A stretch of 64,000 nt of DNA from Actinomadura barringtoniae (GCF_017573505.1 NZ_JAGEOJ010000021.1:1-64000); one strand, 5' to 3'. Shown: positions 52,769-64,000, counted from the first letter of the stretch. The notes: a model not told the origin generated them from the letters alone. Numbers and translations are program-made.

Positions 52769-53791
52769 ATGGTCGATCTTCGAAGCACTCCGCACCGGTG
52801 GCGGCCGGTTCTCGGGCTGCTCCTGCTGGCTCCGCTGGTCGGCGAATACCTGCTGGGCAATACGCCGGTCACCGACTTCGGGTCGCTTCCGCTCTACCTG
52901 CCGCTGTACGGATGCGGTGCCTTGCTGATCCGGGAAGTCGCCAGGCGCACCGGCCACGGTTGGCCGACAATGCTGCTCCTCGGGGCGGCGTACGGCCTCT
53001 GGGAAGAGGGCCCGGTCGACCAGATGCTGTGGAACCCGCGCTATGGAGGCTTCGACTTCGGCCTCACTTATGCGGGGACGCATGTGCCGTTTCTTGGAAC
53101 GAGCGTCGCGCTGCTTCAGGACGTCGTGTCCATGCACATGATCTGGAGCATCTGCGTGCCGATCGCCCTCGTCGAGGCGTTCAGGCGCGATCGGCAGCGG
53201 CCCTGGCTCGGGCGGGTGGGCCTAGCCATCACCGCGCTCGTGTTGGCCGCAGGCTCTGCGGGCCTGGCAGCCATTCAGTACGCCGCCAACGGTCACTTCA
53301 TGGCCTCGGCGTGGCAGTGGACCGTCGGCCTGGTGCTGATCGGCGGACTGATCCTGGCTGCGTTCCTCGTGCCGCGTGTCCCCAAGCGGCAAGGTGAGAG
53401 CGCAGCTCCGAGCCCGTGGCTGGCGGGATGCGCGGCGTTCGCCCTGACCAGTGCGTATTGGGTCGGCCAGGCGGTGCTCAGGGATCGAGTGTCGGACTGG
53501 GTGTTGGTCATCGGCTGGCTGGCGCTGGCCGCGATCGCCGTCGCCGTGGGCATCAGCTGGTCGCATTGTCGCGGTTGGGGAGCTCAACACCGCGCCGCCG
53601 TTGCCGTCGGCGCCCTGCTGACCTACGTCTGGGTCGGCTTCACCCACGCGAGCGACATGGGCGTCTCGCTGTCCACTGCCCTCATCGGCAACATCATCTT
53701 TGGAACGGGAGCACTCGTCCTGGCCGCAGCCGCCCTCCGTTCAGCCAGCTCGACCGATCATGCAGCCAACTCAACCCAGCCGGCCGCCTAG
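52769..53791 (+). CDS. Integral membrane protein of unknown function
   Basis: 340 residues with eight to nine hydrophobic helices (VLGLLLLAPLVGEYLLGNTP, WPTMLLLGAAYGLWEEGPVD, WSICVPIALVEAFRR and others). The AYGLWEEGPVDQ motif places two Glu inside a helix, reminiscent of CPBP/PrsW-type membrane proteases, but the other catalytic motifs are not evident. I would not assign activity. It is a lone gene with a polar C-terminus. Confidence 0.75.
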   Translation: MVDLRSTPHRWRPVLGLLLLAPLVGEYLLGNTPVTDFGSLPLYLPLYGCGALLIREVARRTGHGWPTMLLLGAAYGLWEEGPVDQMLWNPRYGGFDFGLTYAGTHVPFLGTSVALLQDVVSMHMIWSICVPIALVEAFRRDRQRPWLGRVGLAITALVLAAGSAGLAAIQYAANGHFMASAWQWTVGLVLIGGLILAAFLVPRVPKRQGESAAPSPWLAGCAAFALTSAYWVGQAVLRDRVSDWVLVIGWLALAAIAVAVGISWSHCRGWGAQHRAAVAVGALLTYVWVGFTHASDMGVSLSTALIGNIIFGTGALVLAAAALRSASSTDHAANSTQPAA

Positions 53792-54316
53792 CCCCCGTTC
53801 AGCAGCCCACACCGTTCAACCAACTCAGGCCGCTCAACCGCCCTAGCGGGGCTCACCCTGCTGGCTGAGCCAGTCCCAGTTCAGCCGCTCAGGCCGTTCA
53901 ACAAAGTCGGGCCGCTCAACCGCCTTGGTCGGCTCAGACAGCTCACCAACCTCCGTCTCTTCCGCCTAGCCGACTTCGCAGTTCGTCACGTTCGGCAGAC
54001 CGGGACAGCTGCGGAGACGCGCACCAGCGGCACGCGATCCACATCCTGTGGATGGGCGCTGCCCACATGACCTGATCAGCGAAGAGAGGCTGATCCGCGC
54101 GCAGCGTCCTCACCTGGATCCCCAGGTTGTCCACGTCACGATCTTCCACAACACGCCCTCGTTCCAGATGCCACACCGGCCGACAACCCGATCTTGCATC
54201 TCGCGCGCCCCGGGCAGAAAACGCCGGTTCCCCGCCGCGCACGAGGCACGGCGGGGAACCGGGTGAGCTAGGAGCTGAGGCCTAGCGCCAGAGGTCGGAG
54301 ACCTTGAGCATCACGA
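53792..54316. other. intergenic region with degenerate CAGCCGCTCAGGCCGTTCAAC-type repeats
   Basis: Between about 53800 and 53945 the words CCGTTCAAC, CAGGCCGCTCAACCGCC and GGGCCGCTCAACCGCC recur. A single DnaA-box-like TTGTCCACG lies at 54127-54135. No gene is supported. Confidence 0.5.
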
Positions 54317-55261
54317 CTACTTGATGGCGATGTTGCTGTAGTAGGCCTTCAGGATCCGGGCGTAGCCCCAGCCGGCGTTGGCCTTGTCGCGGGAGCCGAC
54401 CTGCGACATCCAGTTGCCGGTGACCCAACCGCCGCAGGCGGTCGTCGTGGCGCAGTACTGGGCCTTCATGATCTTTCCGCTGCGGGAGATCCGCTTGTTC
54501 CAGGTCGCGTCCACCGCGGCGCTCGTCCGCGCGGTCGCGGAGCCGGGCACGTACACCTGGCTGCTGGTGCTGTCGTAGACGTCGAAGCAGCCCGCGCTGT
54601 TCCGGAACGTCGAGTGCAGCGTGTGCCACCAGCCGAAGCTCTTGACGGCCATCGCCCCAGCCTTGAGGGACTCGGTCGGCCAGCTCGGGATCCACTCCTT
54701 GGGCAGGACGTTCTTGACGTAGTAGTTGAACGACACCCGGTCGACCCGGTGCAGGCGCGTGCGGTAGACGAGGATCGTCTTCGGCAGCCTGGTCTCCGTG
54801 CCGTCGCCCTTGCAGGTGTTCCCGGGCTTGGGGCCGATGTGGTGCGAGGCGTTCTGGTTCTTCAGGCCGGCGACCAGGTTGGCCTTGGCGCCCGGCTTGA
54901 TGGCCTGGGACTTACCGCCGTAGTTGCTGTTGTAGTAGACCCAGACGGTTTTCTTGGAGCGGTTCCAGACAGAGGCGGCGTGGTTCTTCACGCACTTGCC
55001 CTTGCCGGCGCCCTTGCTCTTGAAGTCGTAGCACTTGGGCTGCTTGGTCCCGTAGTCGGCGACCGAGCTGGTGAAGTCGGAGAGCGAGCCCTTCAGGCCG
55101 CTGTTGTAATACAGACAGAACTCACCGCTGTCGCACTTGCCGTTGCGGCCGGCGGCCAGGGCGGGCGATTCGCTGACGAGGACCGTTCCGCTGATCGCCA
55201 CCACGGCGGCGGCGGTCGTCGCGGCGAACCGCGAGAACAGCCGTCCAGTACGTATCGACAT
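54317..55261 (-). CDS. Secreted protein: I36/crystallin-like module + SpoIID/LytB domain
   Basis: 314 residues. A signal peptide (to about residue 36, ESPALAAG) is followed by a peptidase-inhibitor-I36/crystallin-like module at about 38-140 with four Cys (NGKCDSGEFCLYYNSGLKGS, PKCYDFKS, GKCVKNHAAS). The C-terminal domain (about 155-314) begins LVYRTRLHRVDRVSFNYYVK and has NVLPKEWIPSWPTESLKAGA, matching SpoIID/LytB proteins, whose Glu cleaves or modifies glycan strands in sporulation. The N-module is nearly identical to that of the neighbouring gene, so one arose by duplication. The role is probably at the cell wall of the producer or of other cells. Confidence 0.88.
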   Translation of the reverse strand: MSIRTGRLFSRFAATTAAAVVAISGTVLVSESPALAAGRNGKCDSGEFCLYYNSGLKGSLSDFTSSVADYGTKQPKCYDFKSKGAGKGKCVKNHAASVWNRSKKTVWVYYNSNYGGKSQAIKPGAKANLVAGLKNQNASHHIGPKPGNTCKGDGTETRLPKTILVYRTRLHRVDRVSFNYYVKNVLPKEWIPSWPTESLKAGAMAVKSFGWWHTLHSTFRNSAGCFDVYDSTSSQVYVPGSATARTSAAVDATWNKRISRSGKIMKAQYCATTTACGGWVTGNWMSQVGSRDKANAGWGYARILKAYYSNIAIK

Positions 55262-55331
55262 GTTGTCCTTCTCTTCTATGTCAGCCCCGGCACCGGGCCG
55301 GCGGGCGTGGTGCCGGGGGCCTCGTCATCGA

Positions 55332-56171
55332 TCAGTGGTTGGCCTGGAACCAGGGCTGCGTCCAGCCGAGGTACGGCTTGCCCCACTTGCTCCGGATGGC
55401 GGAGATGGTGGTGACGGTCAGGGTGCCCCGGCCGTTGATGTCGTTCGAGACGAACTTGCCGCCGCCGATAGAGATCATCACGTGACCGTAGCCGCCGGAG
55501 AAGAAGGCGAGGCCGCCCGCGGGGACGTTGGTGCTGCCCGGGTGCTTGAAGCGGGACGGAACGGCGAGCCAGTGGCGGTAGGCGCTGGTCGAGCCGGAGG
55601 CCGAGAAGCCGTACGCCAGGCCCACCACGTGGTCGCAGCGGTTGGCGTAGTCCTTGTGGTAGGTGCGCGTGATGTGCGACTTCGCCCACGCGACCGCCTG
55701 GGCGCACGAACGCCGGTCACCGGTGCCGGAGGTCGAGCAACCCGCCGTGCTGCCGGGGCCGATCTGGTGCGACGCGTTGTTGTTCTTCAGCGTGGAGTTC
55801 AGGTTGGCCTTGGCGCCGGCCTTGATGTCCTGGTAGCGCCCGCCGAAGTTGCTGTTGTAGTAGACCCGCACGGTCTTCTTGCTGCGGTTCCAAGCCGAGG
55901 CGGCGTGGTTCTTCACGCACATGCCCTTGCCGGCGCCCTTGCTCTTGAAGTCGTAGCACTTGGGCTGCTTGGTCCCGTAGTCACCGACCGAGCTGGTGAA
56001 GTCAGAGAGCGAGCCCTTGAGCCCGCTGTTGTAGTAAAGACAGAACTCGCCGCTGTCGCACTTGCCGTTACGGGCCGCCGCCGAGGCGGGCGCTGCGGTG
56101 CTGGCGAAGACTGAGCCGCCGATCGCCATGACGGCGGTCGCCGCGGTAAGAATCCGGGGGAGCGTTTTCAC
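55332..56171 (-). CDS. Secreted protein: I36/crystallin-like module + NlpC/P60- or CHAP-like domain
   Basis: 279 residues from GTG 56171 (AGGAGA upstream). A signal peptide ends near AAPASAAA. The I36-like module (about 35-135) has the same four Cys as the neighbour. The C-terminal part (about 150-279) shows a papain-like pattern: Cys in DYANRCDHVVGLAYGFSAS, an AGGLAFFSGGYGHVMISIGG segment with the catalytic-type His, and a following Asn/Asp (VSNDINGRG). This suggests a peptidoglycan peptidase of the NlpC/P60 or CHAP class. Assignment to one class is uncertain. It is 70 bp upstream of its paralogue on the same strand. Confidence 0.83.
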   Translation of the reverse strand: MKTLPRILTAATAVMAIGGSVFASTAAPASAAARNGKCDSGEFCLYYNSGLKGSLSDFTSSVGDYGTKQPKCYDFKSKGAGKGMCVKNHAASAWNRSKKTVRVYYNSNFGGRYQDIKAGAKANLNSTLKNNNASHQIGPGSTAGCSTSGTGDRRSCAQAVAWAKSHITRTYHKDYANRCDHVVGLAYGFSASGSTSAYRHWLAVPSRFKHPGSTNVPAGGLAFFSGGYGHVMISIGGGKFVSNDINGRGTLTVTTISAIRSKWGKPYLGWTQPWFQANH

Positions 56172-56203
56172 GCTGTTCTCCTGTTCCCTTCGGAGCGGGG
56201 GGA

Positions 56204-56231
56204 TGTATAACGCCCGTTCGAGCTCCGCCAA
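56204..56231 (-). promoter_or_regulatory. candidate promoter of the I36 gene pair
   Basis: On the minus strand TTGGCG (56231-56226) and TATACA (56209-56204) are separated by 16 bp, about 33 bp before the GTG. It is a plausible vegetative promoter in a region otherwise low in such matches. Confidence 0.4.
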
Positions 56232-57775
56232 CTCGGTTGATCTTGGGGGATATTGGCAGAATGGGACGAGTTACGCCAGAGCCTTCCTCTATCGAACGGG
56301 CGGGTTTCCGGAGCAGAGGGCTCTGCCCCAGGGCGGACCGCCGGCTGAACCGCCGGCGTCGTGCTCGGCTACGTCCTCCGACCGGCCGGTGGTGGGCGTG
56401 AGTTCAAGCACATTCGGACCGCCATTCCGTTCATTGCATGGGTGAGGGCCCGAGCAGAAACGAAGGAGGCCCTTGCGGGGAACGCGACCTTTCGGTCGCT
56501 GCAGGGCAACGTTGGCAGTCCCCCACCACCCCGGCCAAGAGAACTTCATCCAGAAGCCGTACAGCGAACGCTGGACAAATAGATCCCCAGGTCAGCCACC
56601 CCATCCAAACCCCCGCTCCCCACCCCCACAGCGCCCCTCACACCCCGCCCCCAATAGGCAGCCCCCTGCCCACAACGCACCAAGCACCCAACGCATCCAG
56701 AGCTCGACACCAAGAGCCCAACGGCCACCAACTCCACGCCACGCACGGACCATCGCCGATCGATTAGCGGCAGCTGCATCTAGCCACCGTGTGCGCAGGC
56801 GCCACGCAAGGGCCACACGCCGCCGTAGACGCCCTCTGCATTCGCCCACCGCGCTCTGGCCGCGCAATTACCGCTCTACCCCCAGCCAGCCGCCCTCGTG
56901 GACATCGTCGGCCGCACCGACAACAGCACGGCTGCCTGCACACCGGGCCAGGCTGGACTGTGCCGAGCCGGGCTGTGCCGAGCCGGGCTGTGCCAGCACC
57001 TGCCGTTCGCGCGCCGACAGCACGCGGGTGCCCGGTCCTTGCGGGTCTCGGCCAGGCGCGCGGCCACCGAAGGAGCCAGCACGGTCTGCCCAGCGGCGGC
57101 CGAACGCACCCCTGCTGCCGGTCCCGGAAGGCGGCCAGCGCGGCTGTCATGGTGTTGAACGACCTGCCCAGCCGCGCGCCCTCCGCCGCTGATCGCCGCT
57201 GATCGCCGCTGACGCGCCTACGCACCAACATCGACTGCTGCTGCGTTCGCAGGACACCGGGGCCTCTGCGAGCTCATGGCGCGTGACGTTCTCTTCAGCT
57301 GGTAGCCAGCCGCGCCCGCCTCCACGGTGCGGCAGGGCCGGGCCGGGCCGCGCGGCGACGCGTTAGCCCTCCAATCGCGTACGCGCGTTAGCTGCAGTGA
57401 ACCGACTCCGGACGGGCTCGTCGCCAGTTGGGTCACGGTGGCTGCGTCCGGCGGCCCTGTGCAGGCGAACCGCAGGGCGCGCTGCGAGCTCGCCGTGTGG
57501 TGGCTGCGCCTAGCTGGAAGACCGCAGGGCGCCCGCCTCCACGGCGCGCAGGCCTGCCCTGGTTACTCATCCTCGGACGGCGCACCCATGTGGCTGGCCG
57601 CAGAGGCCCTCTATGGGTTCTTGCCGCCTGGCCACGTGCGCGCTGGCTGCCAGAACGTGGTGACCGCGCTGTGCGGCCGTGAGGTCCCGACCGCGTAACC
57701 ACGCCATGCTCTGTGGCGACCGCGCCATCGCGGCCTCGGGCGCTCGGCGTCCGGACCGTTGGGGGTGGAGATCGA
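56232..57775. other. 1.5-kb region without a supported gene
   Basis: Open frames on both strands are short, Arg/Pro/Ala-rich and unlike known families. There are small repeats (GATCGCCGCT three times at 57188-57213; CGCCCGCCTCCACGG at about 57307 and 57530; CCGGGCTGTGCCGAG near 56969). Nothing resembles an RNA gene until the terminator of tRNA-Ile. It looks like decayed accessory DNA beside a tRNA. Confidence 0.5.
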
Positions 57776-57807
57776 AAAAGGGTCTCGGCTGGTGCCGAGA
57801 CCCTTTT
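57776..57807 (-). terminator. terminator of tRNA-Ile
   Basis: A perfect 14-bp stem AAAAGGGTCTCGGC/GCCGAGACCCTTTT with a TGGT loop lies 12 bp beyond the tRNA 3' end. On the minus strand it ends in a five-T run. Confidence 0.95.
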
Positions 57808-57818
57808 GGTGTGTGCGG

Positions 57819-57893
57819 TGGGCCTACCTGGACTTGAACCAGGGACCTCTTCCTTATCAGGGAAGCGCTCTAACCGAGCTGAGCTATAGGCCC
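57819..57893 (-). tRNA. tRNA-Ile(GAT)
   Basis: A 75-nt cloverleaf on the minus strand starts GGGCCTATAGCTCAGCTCGG and ends TAGGCCCA. The anticodon stem CTTCC/GGAAG encloses CTGATAA with anticodon GAT. The T arm CCTGGTTCAAGTCCAGG is canonical. It follows the DUF3566 gene, as in other actinobacteria. Confidence 0.97.
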
Positions 57894-57993
57894 GCACTGC
57901 TGCCGTCCTTGCGGCGCAACGAGAGATTACCCCATCTGGCGGGGCGACCGGTAATCGATTTCGATGCGGGCGCCTGGACGGCATGCAGAGTGA

Positions 57994-58956
57994 TTATTCG
58001 GCCTCCTTGAGGGTGACCTCCACGCCGCCGACGAGGTCCGCGGCGAGGTTGTAGATCACGGCCCCGACCGTGGAGAGGGCGGTGATGAGGAGGACGTTCA
58101 GGGCGCCCACGAGGACCGTGTAGCCGAAGACGCGGACGAAGGAGAACCAGCTGCCGGCGTCCAGGCCGCCGGAGTTCTGGCCCTGCTCTCGGGTCAGGTC
58201 GTTGACCGTGCCGCTGATCGCGTCGAAGACACCCAGGCCGGACAGGATCACGTACAGGACGACGACCGCGACCAGCAGGACCACGAAGCAGACCAGCGAC
58301 ATCACGAAGCTGAACTTCATGACCGACCACGGCTCGAGGCGGGCCAGCTGGAGCTGGGCCTTGCGCGCGGACTTGGCGTTCGCAGCGGCCTTCGCGGGGC
58401 CCGGGTTGGCCGATGAGGCGGGCGCGGGCCTGTCCTTGAGGGCCGTACCGGCGAAACCGGAGCCGGCGGGCGGGCCGGGGGTGCCGGAGCCGGCGACCTC
58501 GCGGCGGCCGAACGGCTTGTCGCTGCGGCCGCTGGAGACCGAGCCGCCAGGCTCGGCCGGCTTGGCCCAGCTCGGGCTCTCCTTGGGAGAGTCCTTGGGC
58601 GGGTCCGGCGGGCCGCTGACCGGCGGCGGGGCGACGGCAGGCGATTCCGCGGCCGGGACGTCCTTGGGCGCGGTGTCCTTGACCGGCGGGATCTCCGGGC
58701 CGTCGATGCGCGTGGCGTCGCCCGGCTCGGCGTCCTTCTCCGGCTCGGTGACCTTGCCGAGGTCGGTACGGGTCTCGTCCGCGGACGGCTTCACCGGGCC
58801 GATGTCCACGGTCGCCTCGTCCCGGCCGGGCTTGGACGCCGCCGAGGTCTTCTTGGGCTTGGTGTCCTCGGCCTTGTCCGCGCCGTCGGACGCGGAGCCC
58901 GTTCCCTTGCCGGCGCCGGTGGACCGGCCCTTGCCTTTACCGGGCTGGGTGCTCAC
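57994..58956 (-). CDS. DUF3566 domain membrane protein
   Basis: 320 residues. The long N-terminal part (about 1-210) is Pro/Lys/Ser/Asp-rich, low in structure and probably cytoplasmic. The DUF3566 domain (about 215-320) begins LARLEPWSVMKFSFVMSLVC and has two membrane helices with an amphipathic loop (ISGTVNDLTREQGQN). It ends YNLAADLVGGVEVTLKE. The family lies directly after gyrA throughout actinobacteria; homologues have been linked to membrane and wall organisation but no mechanism is fixed. The GTG start follows GAGGAC. Confidence 0.93.
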   Translation of the reverse strand: MSTQPGKGKGRSTGAGKGTGSASDGADKAEDTKPKKTSAASKPGRDEATVDIGPVKPSADETRTDLGKVTEPEKDAEPGDATRIDGPEIPPVKDTAPKDVPAAESPAVAPPPVSGPPDPPKDSPKESPSWAKPAEPGGSVSSGRSDKPFGRREVAGSGTPGPPAGSGFAGTALKDRPAPASSANPGPAKAAANAKSARKAQLQLARLEPWSVMKFSFVMSLVCFVVLLVAVVVLYVILSGLGVFDAISGTVNDLTREQGQNSGGLDAGSWFSFVRVFGYTVLVGALNVLLITALSTVGAVIYNLAADLVGGVEVTLKEAE

Positions 58957-58995
58957 GTGTCCTCCTGGCTAACGGGATCGGGGACGAGTCCGAGA

Positions 58996-61506
<2,511 letters not shown>

Positions 61507-61988
61507 CTGAAAGACCTCTTCTGCTCAATAAGTGGAACTGGGACTGCCTGACCTGGACTCGGCCGCGACCTCTGGCCGGGATCTAGCGTCTGCACCTGTG
61601 CCGATCCCCTCCCGTCGCTCGTTCCTGGTCGGCGCCCCTCACGTTCGGTTCGGGCCCCTGCCTCACGACCCGCGCCTCTGGTCGATGGCCCCTGCCTGAT
61701 GCTGTGGACCCGTGGCCCTGACCTGGCCTGGCCAGTGGCTCTGGCCTGCTGCCTTGGCCCTGCCCTGCTGCCTTGGCCCTGCCCTGCTGGACTTGGCCAG
61801 TAGCCCCTGGCCCTGAACCCTGGCCTTGGGCTGTGAGCCCTGGCCCGTCTGAGCCCTGGTGGGCCCTGGACCGCAGGCCCCTGCTGGTGGACCTGGATTG
61901 AGGCCCTGGGCCCGTCTGGCCAGTGGTGGGCGCTGGCCCGCTGGTCCTTGGCCGGGGCGCGCGCCGTGGCTGGTGGGCCATGGCCGCC
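61507..61988. repeat. repeat-filled spacer between gyrB and gyrA
   Basis: The 482-bp spacer is filled with degenerate GGCCCTG/CCTGGCC words from about 61660 to 61935. It includes a 19-bp unit TGCTGCCTTGGCCCTGCCC repeated exactly at 61747 and 61766 and partly at 61785. No convincing gene: frames are Gly/Gln/Arg-rich. In other actinobacteria the two genes are normally much closer, so this is an expansion inside a core operon. Confidence 0.85.
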
Positions 61989-63926
61989 TCAGATGTCGAG
62001 GAAGCGGACGTCCTTGGCGTTGCGCTGGATGAACTCCCGGCGGGGCTCGACCTCCTCGCCCATCAGAACGCTGAACAGCTCGTCCGCCTGGGCGGCGTCG
62101 TCGAGCTGTACCTGGAGCAGGACCCGGTTGTCGGGGTCCATCGTGGTGTCCCACAGCTCCTGGGCGTTCATCTCACCGAGACCCTTGAAGCGCTGGATCA
62201 GGTCGCGGGGACGCGGGTCGCGCTTGCCGGCCGCGATCCCGGCCTCGACGATCGCGTCGCGTTCCCGGTCGGAGTAGGCGTAGTCGGCGTCGCCGCCCCG
62301 CGCGTCCCACTTGATCTTGTAGAGCGGCGGCTGGGACAGGTACACGTGGCCGGCCTCGATCAGCGGCTTCATGAACCGGAACAGCAGCGTCAGCAGGAGC
62401 GTGTTGATGTGGTGACCGTCGATGTCGGCGTCGGACATCAGGATGATCTTGTGATACCGCAGCTTGGTGATGTCGAACTCGTCGTGCACGCCGGTGCCGA
62501 GCGCGGTGATGATCGCCTGAACCTCGTTGTTCTTGAGGATCTTGTCGATGCGCGCCTTCTCGACGTTCAGGATCTTGCCGCGGATCGGCAGGATGGCCTG
62601 GAAGTGCGGGTCGCGGCCGCCCTTGGCCGAGCCGCCCGCCGAGTCGCCCTCGACGATGTAGAGCTCGGACTTGGCCGGGTCGGTCGACTGGCAGTCCGAC
62701 AGCTTGCCGGGCAGTGAGGTCGACTCCAGCAGGCTCTTGCGCCGGGTCAGGTCGCGCGCCTGGCGGGCCGCGATGCGCGCCCGCGCGGCCTGCGAGGCCT
62801 TGTTGATGATCTCCTTGGCCTCGCCCGGGTTCTCCTCGAACCAGTCGCGCAGGTGCTCGTTGACCGCCTTCTGCACGAACGACTTGGCCTCGGTGTTGCC
62901 CAGCTTGGTCTTGGTCTGGCCCTCGAACTGCGGATCGGCCAGCTTGATCGAGATGATCGAGGTCAGGCCTTCGCGGACGTCCTCACCGGCGAGGTTGTCG
63001 TCCTTGTCGCGCAGCAGGCCCTTCTCGCGGGCGTACCGGTTGACGATCGTGGTGAGCGCCGCCCGGAAGCCCTCCTCATGCGTGCCGCCCTCCGCCGTGT
63101 TGATGGTGTTGGCGAACGTGTGGACGGACTCGGCGTAGGAGGAGTTCCACTGCATGGCGATCTCCACCGACATGCCCTCGGTGTCGTCGTTGAAGTAGAT
63201 CACCGACTCGTGGACGGCGTCCTTCTTGCTGTTGATGTAGACGACGAAGTCCTCGATGCCGCCCTCGTAGTGGTAGACGACCTCGCGCGGCTCACCGTTG
63301 ATGTGGTCCGGGCGCTCGTCCTTCAGGGCGATCGACAGGCCGCGGTTGAGGAACGCCATCTCCTGCATGCGGCGCGACAGCGTCTCGAAGCTGAACTCGA
63401 GCGTCTCGAAGATGTCGCCGTCCGGCCAGAACGTGATCGTCGTCCCGGTCTCCTCGGTGGCCTCACCCTTCGCGAGCGGCTCCACCGGGCCGGTCCAGTT
63501 GTAGGCCTGGCGCCACACGTGGCCGTCGGTCTTGATCTCGGCCTCGAGCCTGGTGGACAGCGCGTTCACCACCGCCGAGCCGACACCGTGCAGACCGCCG
63601 GAGACCGCGTACGACTTGCCGTCGAACTTGCCGCCCGCGTGCAACGTCGTCAGTACCAGCTCCACGGCGGGACGCTTCTCCACAGGGTGGAGACCCACCG
63701 GGATGCCACGGCCGTTGTCGCGCACCCGGACACCACCGTCGGCCAGCAGCGCCACGTGGATGTCATCGGCGAAGCCGGCGAGCGCCTCGTCCACCGAGTT
63801 GTCCACGATCTCGTAGACAAGGTGATGGAGGCCTCGCTCTCCGGTCGACCCGATGTACATGCCCGGGCGCTTGCGAACCGCCTCGAGGCCTTCAAGGACA
63901 GTGATCGAGCTAGCGTCGTACGCCAA
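61989..63926 (-). CDS. gyrB: DNA gyrase subunit B
   Basis: 645 residues. The ATPase (GHKL) domain has VYEIVDNSVDEALAG, DNGRGIPVG and GGLHGVGSAVVNALS. The transducer, then the TOPRIM motifs EGDSAGGSAKG and MSDADIDGHHI, complete the enzyme, which ends REFIQRNAKDVRFLDI. The start is TTG 63926 with AGGAGG seven bases upstream, producing AYDASSITVLEGLEAVRKRP as in relatives; frames upstream lack a ribosome site. It is the first gene of the gyrBA pair, and dnaA, dnaN and recF should lie to the right. Confidence 0.97.
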   Translation of the reverse strand: MAYDASSITVLEGLEAVRKRPGMYIGSTGERGLHHLVYEIVDNSVDEALAGFADDIHVALLADGGVRVRDNGRGIPVGLHPVEKRPAVELVLTTLHAGGKFDGKSYAVSGGLHGVGSAVVNALSTRLEAEIKTDGHVWRQAYNWTGPVEPLAKGEATEETGTTITFWPDGDIFETLEFSFETLSRRMQEMAFLNRGLSIALKDERPDHINGEPREVVYHYEGGIEDFVVYINSKKDAVHESVIYFNDDTEGMSVEIAMQWNSSYAESVHTFANTINTAEGGTHEEGFRAALTTIVNRYAREKGLLRDKDDNLAGEDVREGLTSIISIKLADPQFEGQTKTKLGNTEAKSFVQKAVNEHLRDWFEENPGEAKEIINKASQAARARIAARQARDLTRRKSLLESTSLPGKLSDCQSTDPAKSELYIVEGDSAGGSAKGGRDPHFQAILPIRGKILNVEKARIDKILKNNEVQAIITALGTGVHDEFDITKLRYHKIILMSDADIDGHHINTLLLTLLFRFMKPLIEAGHVYLSQPPLYKIKWDARGGDADYAYSDRERDAIVEAGIAAGKRDPRPRDLIQRFKGLGEMNAQELWDTTMDPDNRVLLQVQLDDAAQADELFSVLMGEEVEPRREFIQRNAKDVRFLDI

Positions 63927-64000
63927 AGGAGATCCTCCTGCCGGGGAAGCTCGCCACCACCCGCGTCCCAACACCAGAACACGGTGTGCCCCGTAACACA

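Noticed and set aside
61583..61981. 132-codon frame in the gyrB-gyrA spacer
   Set aside because: Gly/Gln/Arg/Pro low-complexity translation of the spacer repeat with no ribosome site or homology signal.

Overview
High-GC actinobacterial chromosome, close to the replication origin. The gene order gyrB-gyrA-DUF3566-tRNA-Ile at the right end and ppiA/rhomboid/crgA/DUF881/sortase E/pabA/pknB/pknA/pbpA/ftsW/pstP/fhaB/fhaA/tRNA-Leu at the left is the classic actinomycete oriC-proximal backbone. gyrB lies on the minus strand at the right edge, so dnaA/oriC should lie just beyond base 64000. Gene content (class E sortase, DUF881, DUF5324, DLW-39, many AraC/TetR/MerR regulators and secreted hydrolases) suggests a filamentous Streptosporangiales-type organism, perhaps Thermomonosporaceae; that placement is inference.

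Layout. 1-2.9 kb: repeat DNA, an orphan solute-binding lipoprotein, a 51-aa membrane protein, a TetR gene with an aldo/keto-reductase stub, tRNA-Leu. 3.0-12.5 kb: a seven-gene operon of FHA proteins, PP2C phosphatase, FtsW/RodA-type SEDS protein, class B penicillin-binding protein and kinases PknA and PknB. 12.7-18.8 kb: pabA, sortase operon, crgA, rhomboid, cyclophilin, DUF5324, acyltransferase. 19.1-39 kb: mostly accessory genes (DEAD helicase, AraC regulator, two S15-type hydrolases, rhodanese/GlxA pair, two-component system, PrsW, monooxygenase, LysR/RidA pair, cupin). 39.1-39.7 kb: truncated integrase beside tRNA-Ala. 39.8-41.1 kb: HAD, DLW-39 and a small membrane protein. 41-57.7 kb: accessory block (SDR, EamA, AraC, MerR/methyltransferase, VOC, dienelactone hydrolase, SGNH hydrolase, two secreted I36-domain wall proteins). 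57.8-64 kb: tRNA-Ile, DUF3566, gyrA, gyrB.

The most striking feature is pervasive local GC-rich tandem repeats. They fill intergenic gaps, including a roughly 480-bp gyrB-gyrA spacer, and they have also expanded inside genes. There the unit lengths that can be read are multiples of three (15 or 18 bp) and frames stay open. About 185 residues of Gly-rich sequence sit in the ATP lid of a histidine kinase, about 185 residues separate the sensor and DNA-binding domains of an AraC regulator, and about 75 residues interrupt a secreted hydrolase. A second highlight is a pair of adjacent secreted proteins sharing a nearly identical I36/crystallin-like N-terminal module but carrying different wall-acting C-terminal domains (SpoIID/LytB versus NlpC/P60-like). 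Clusters of DnaA-box-like sites occur in two intergenic gaps away from oriC.
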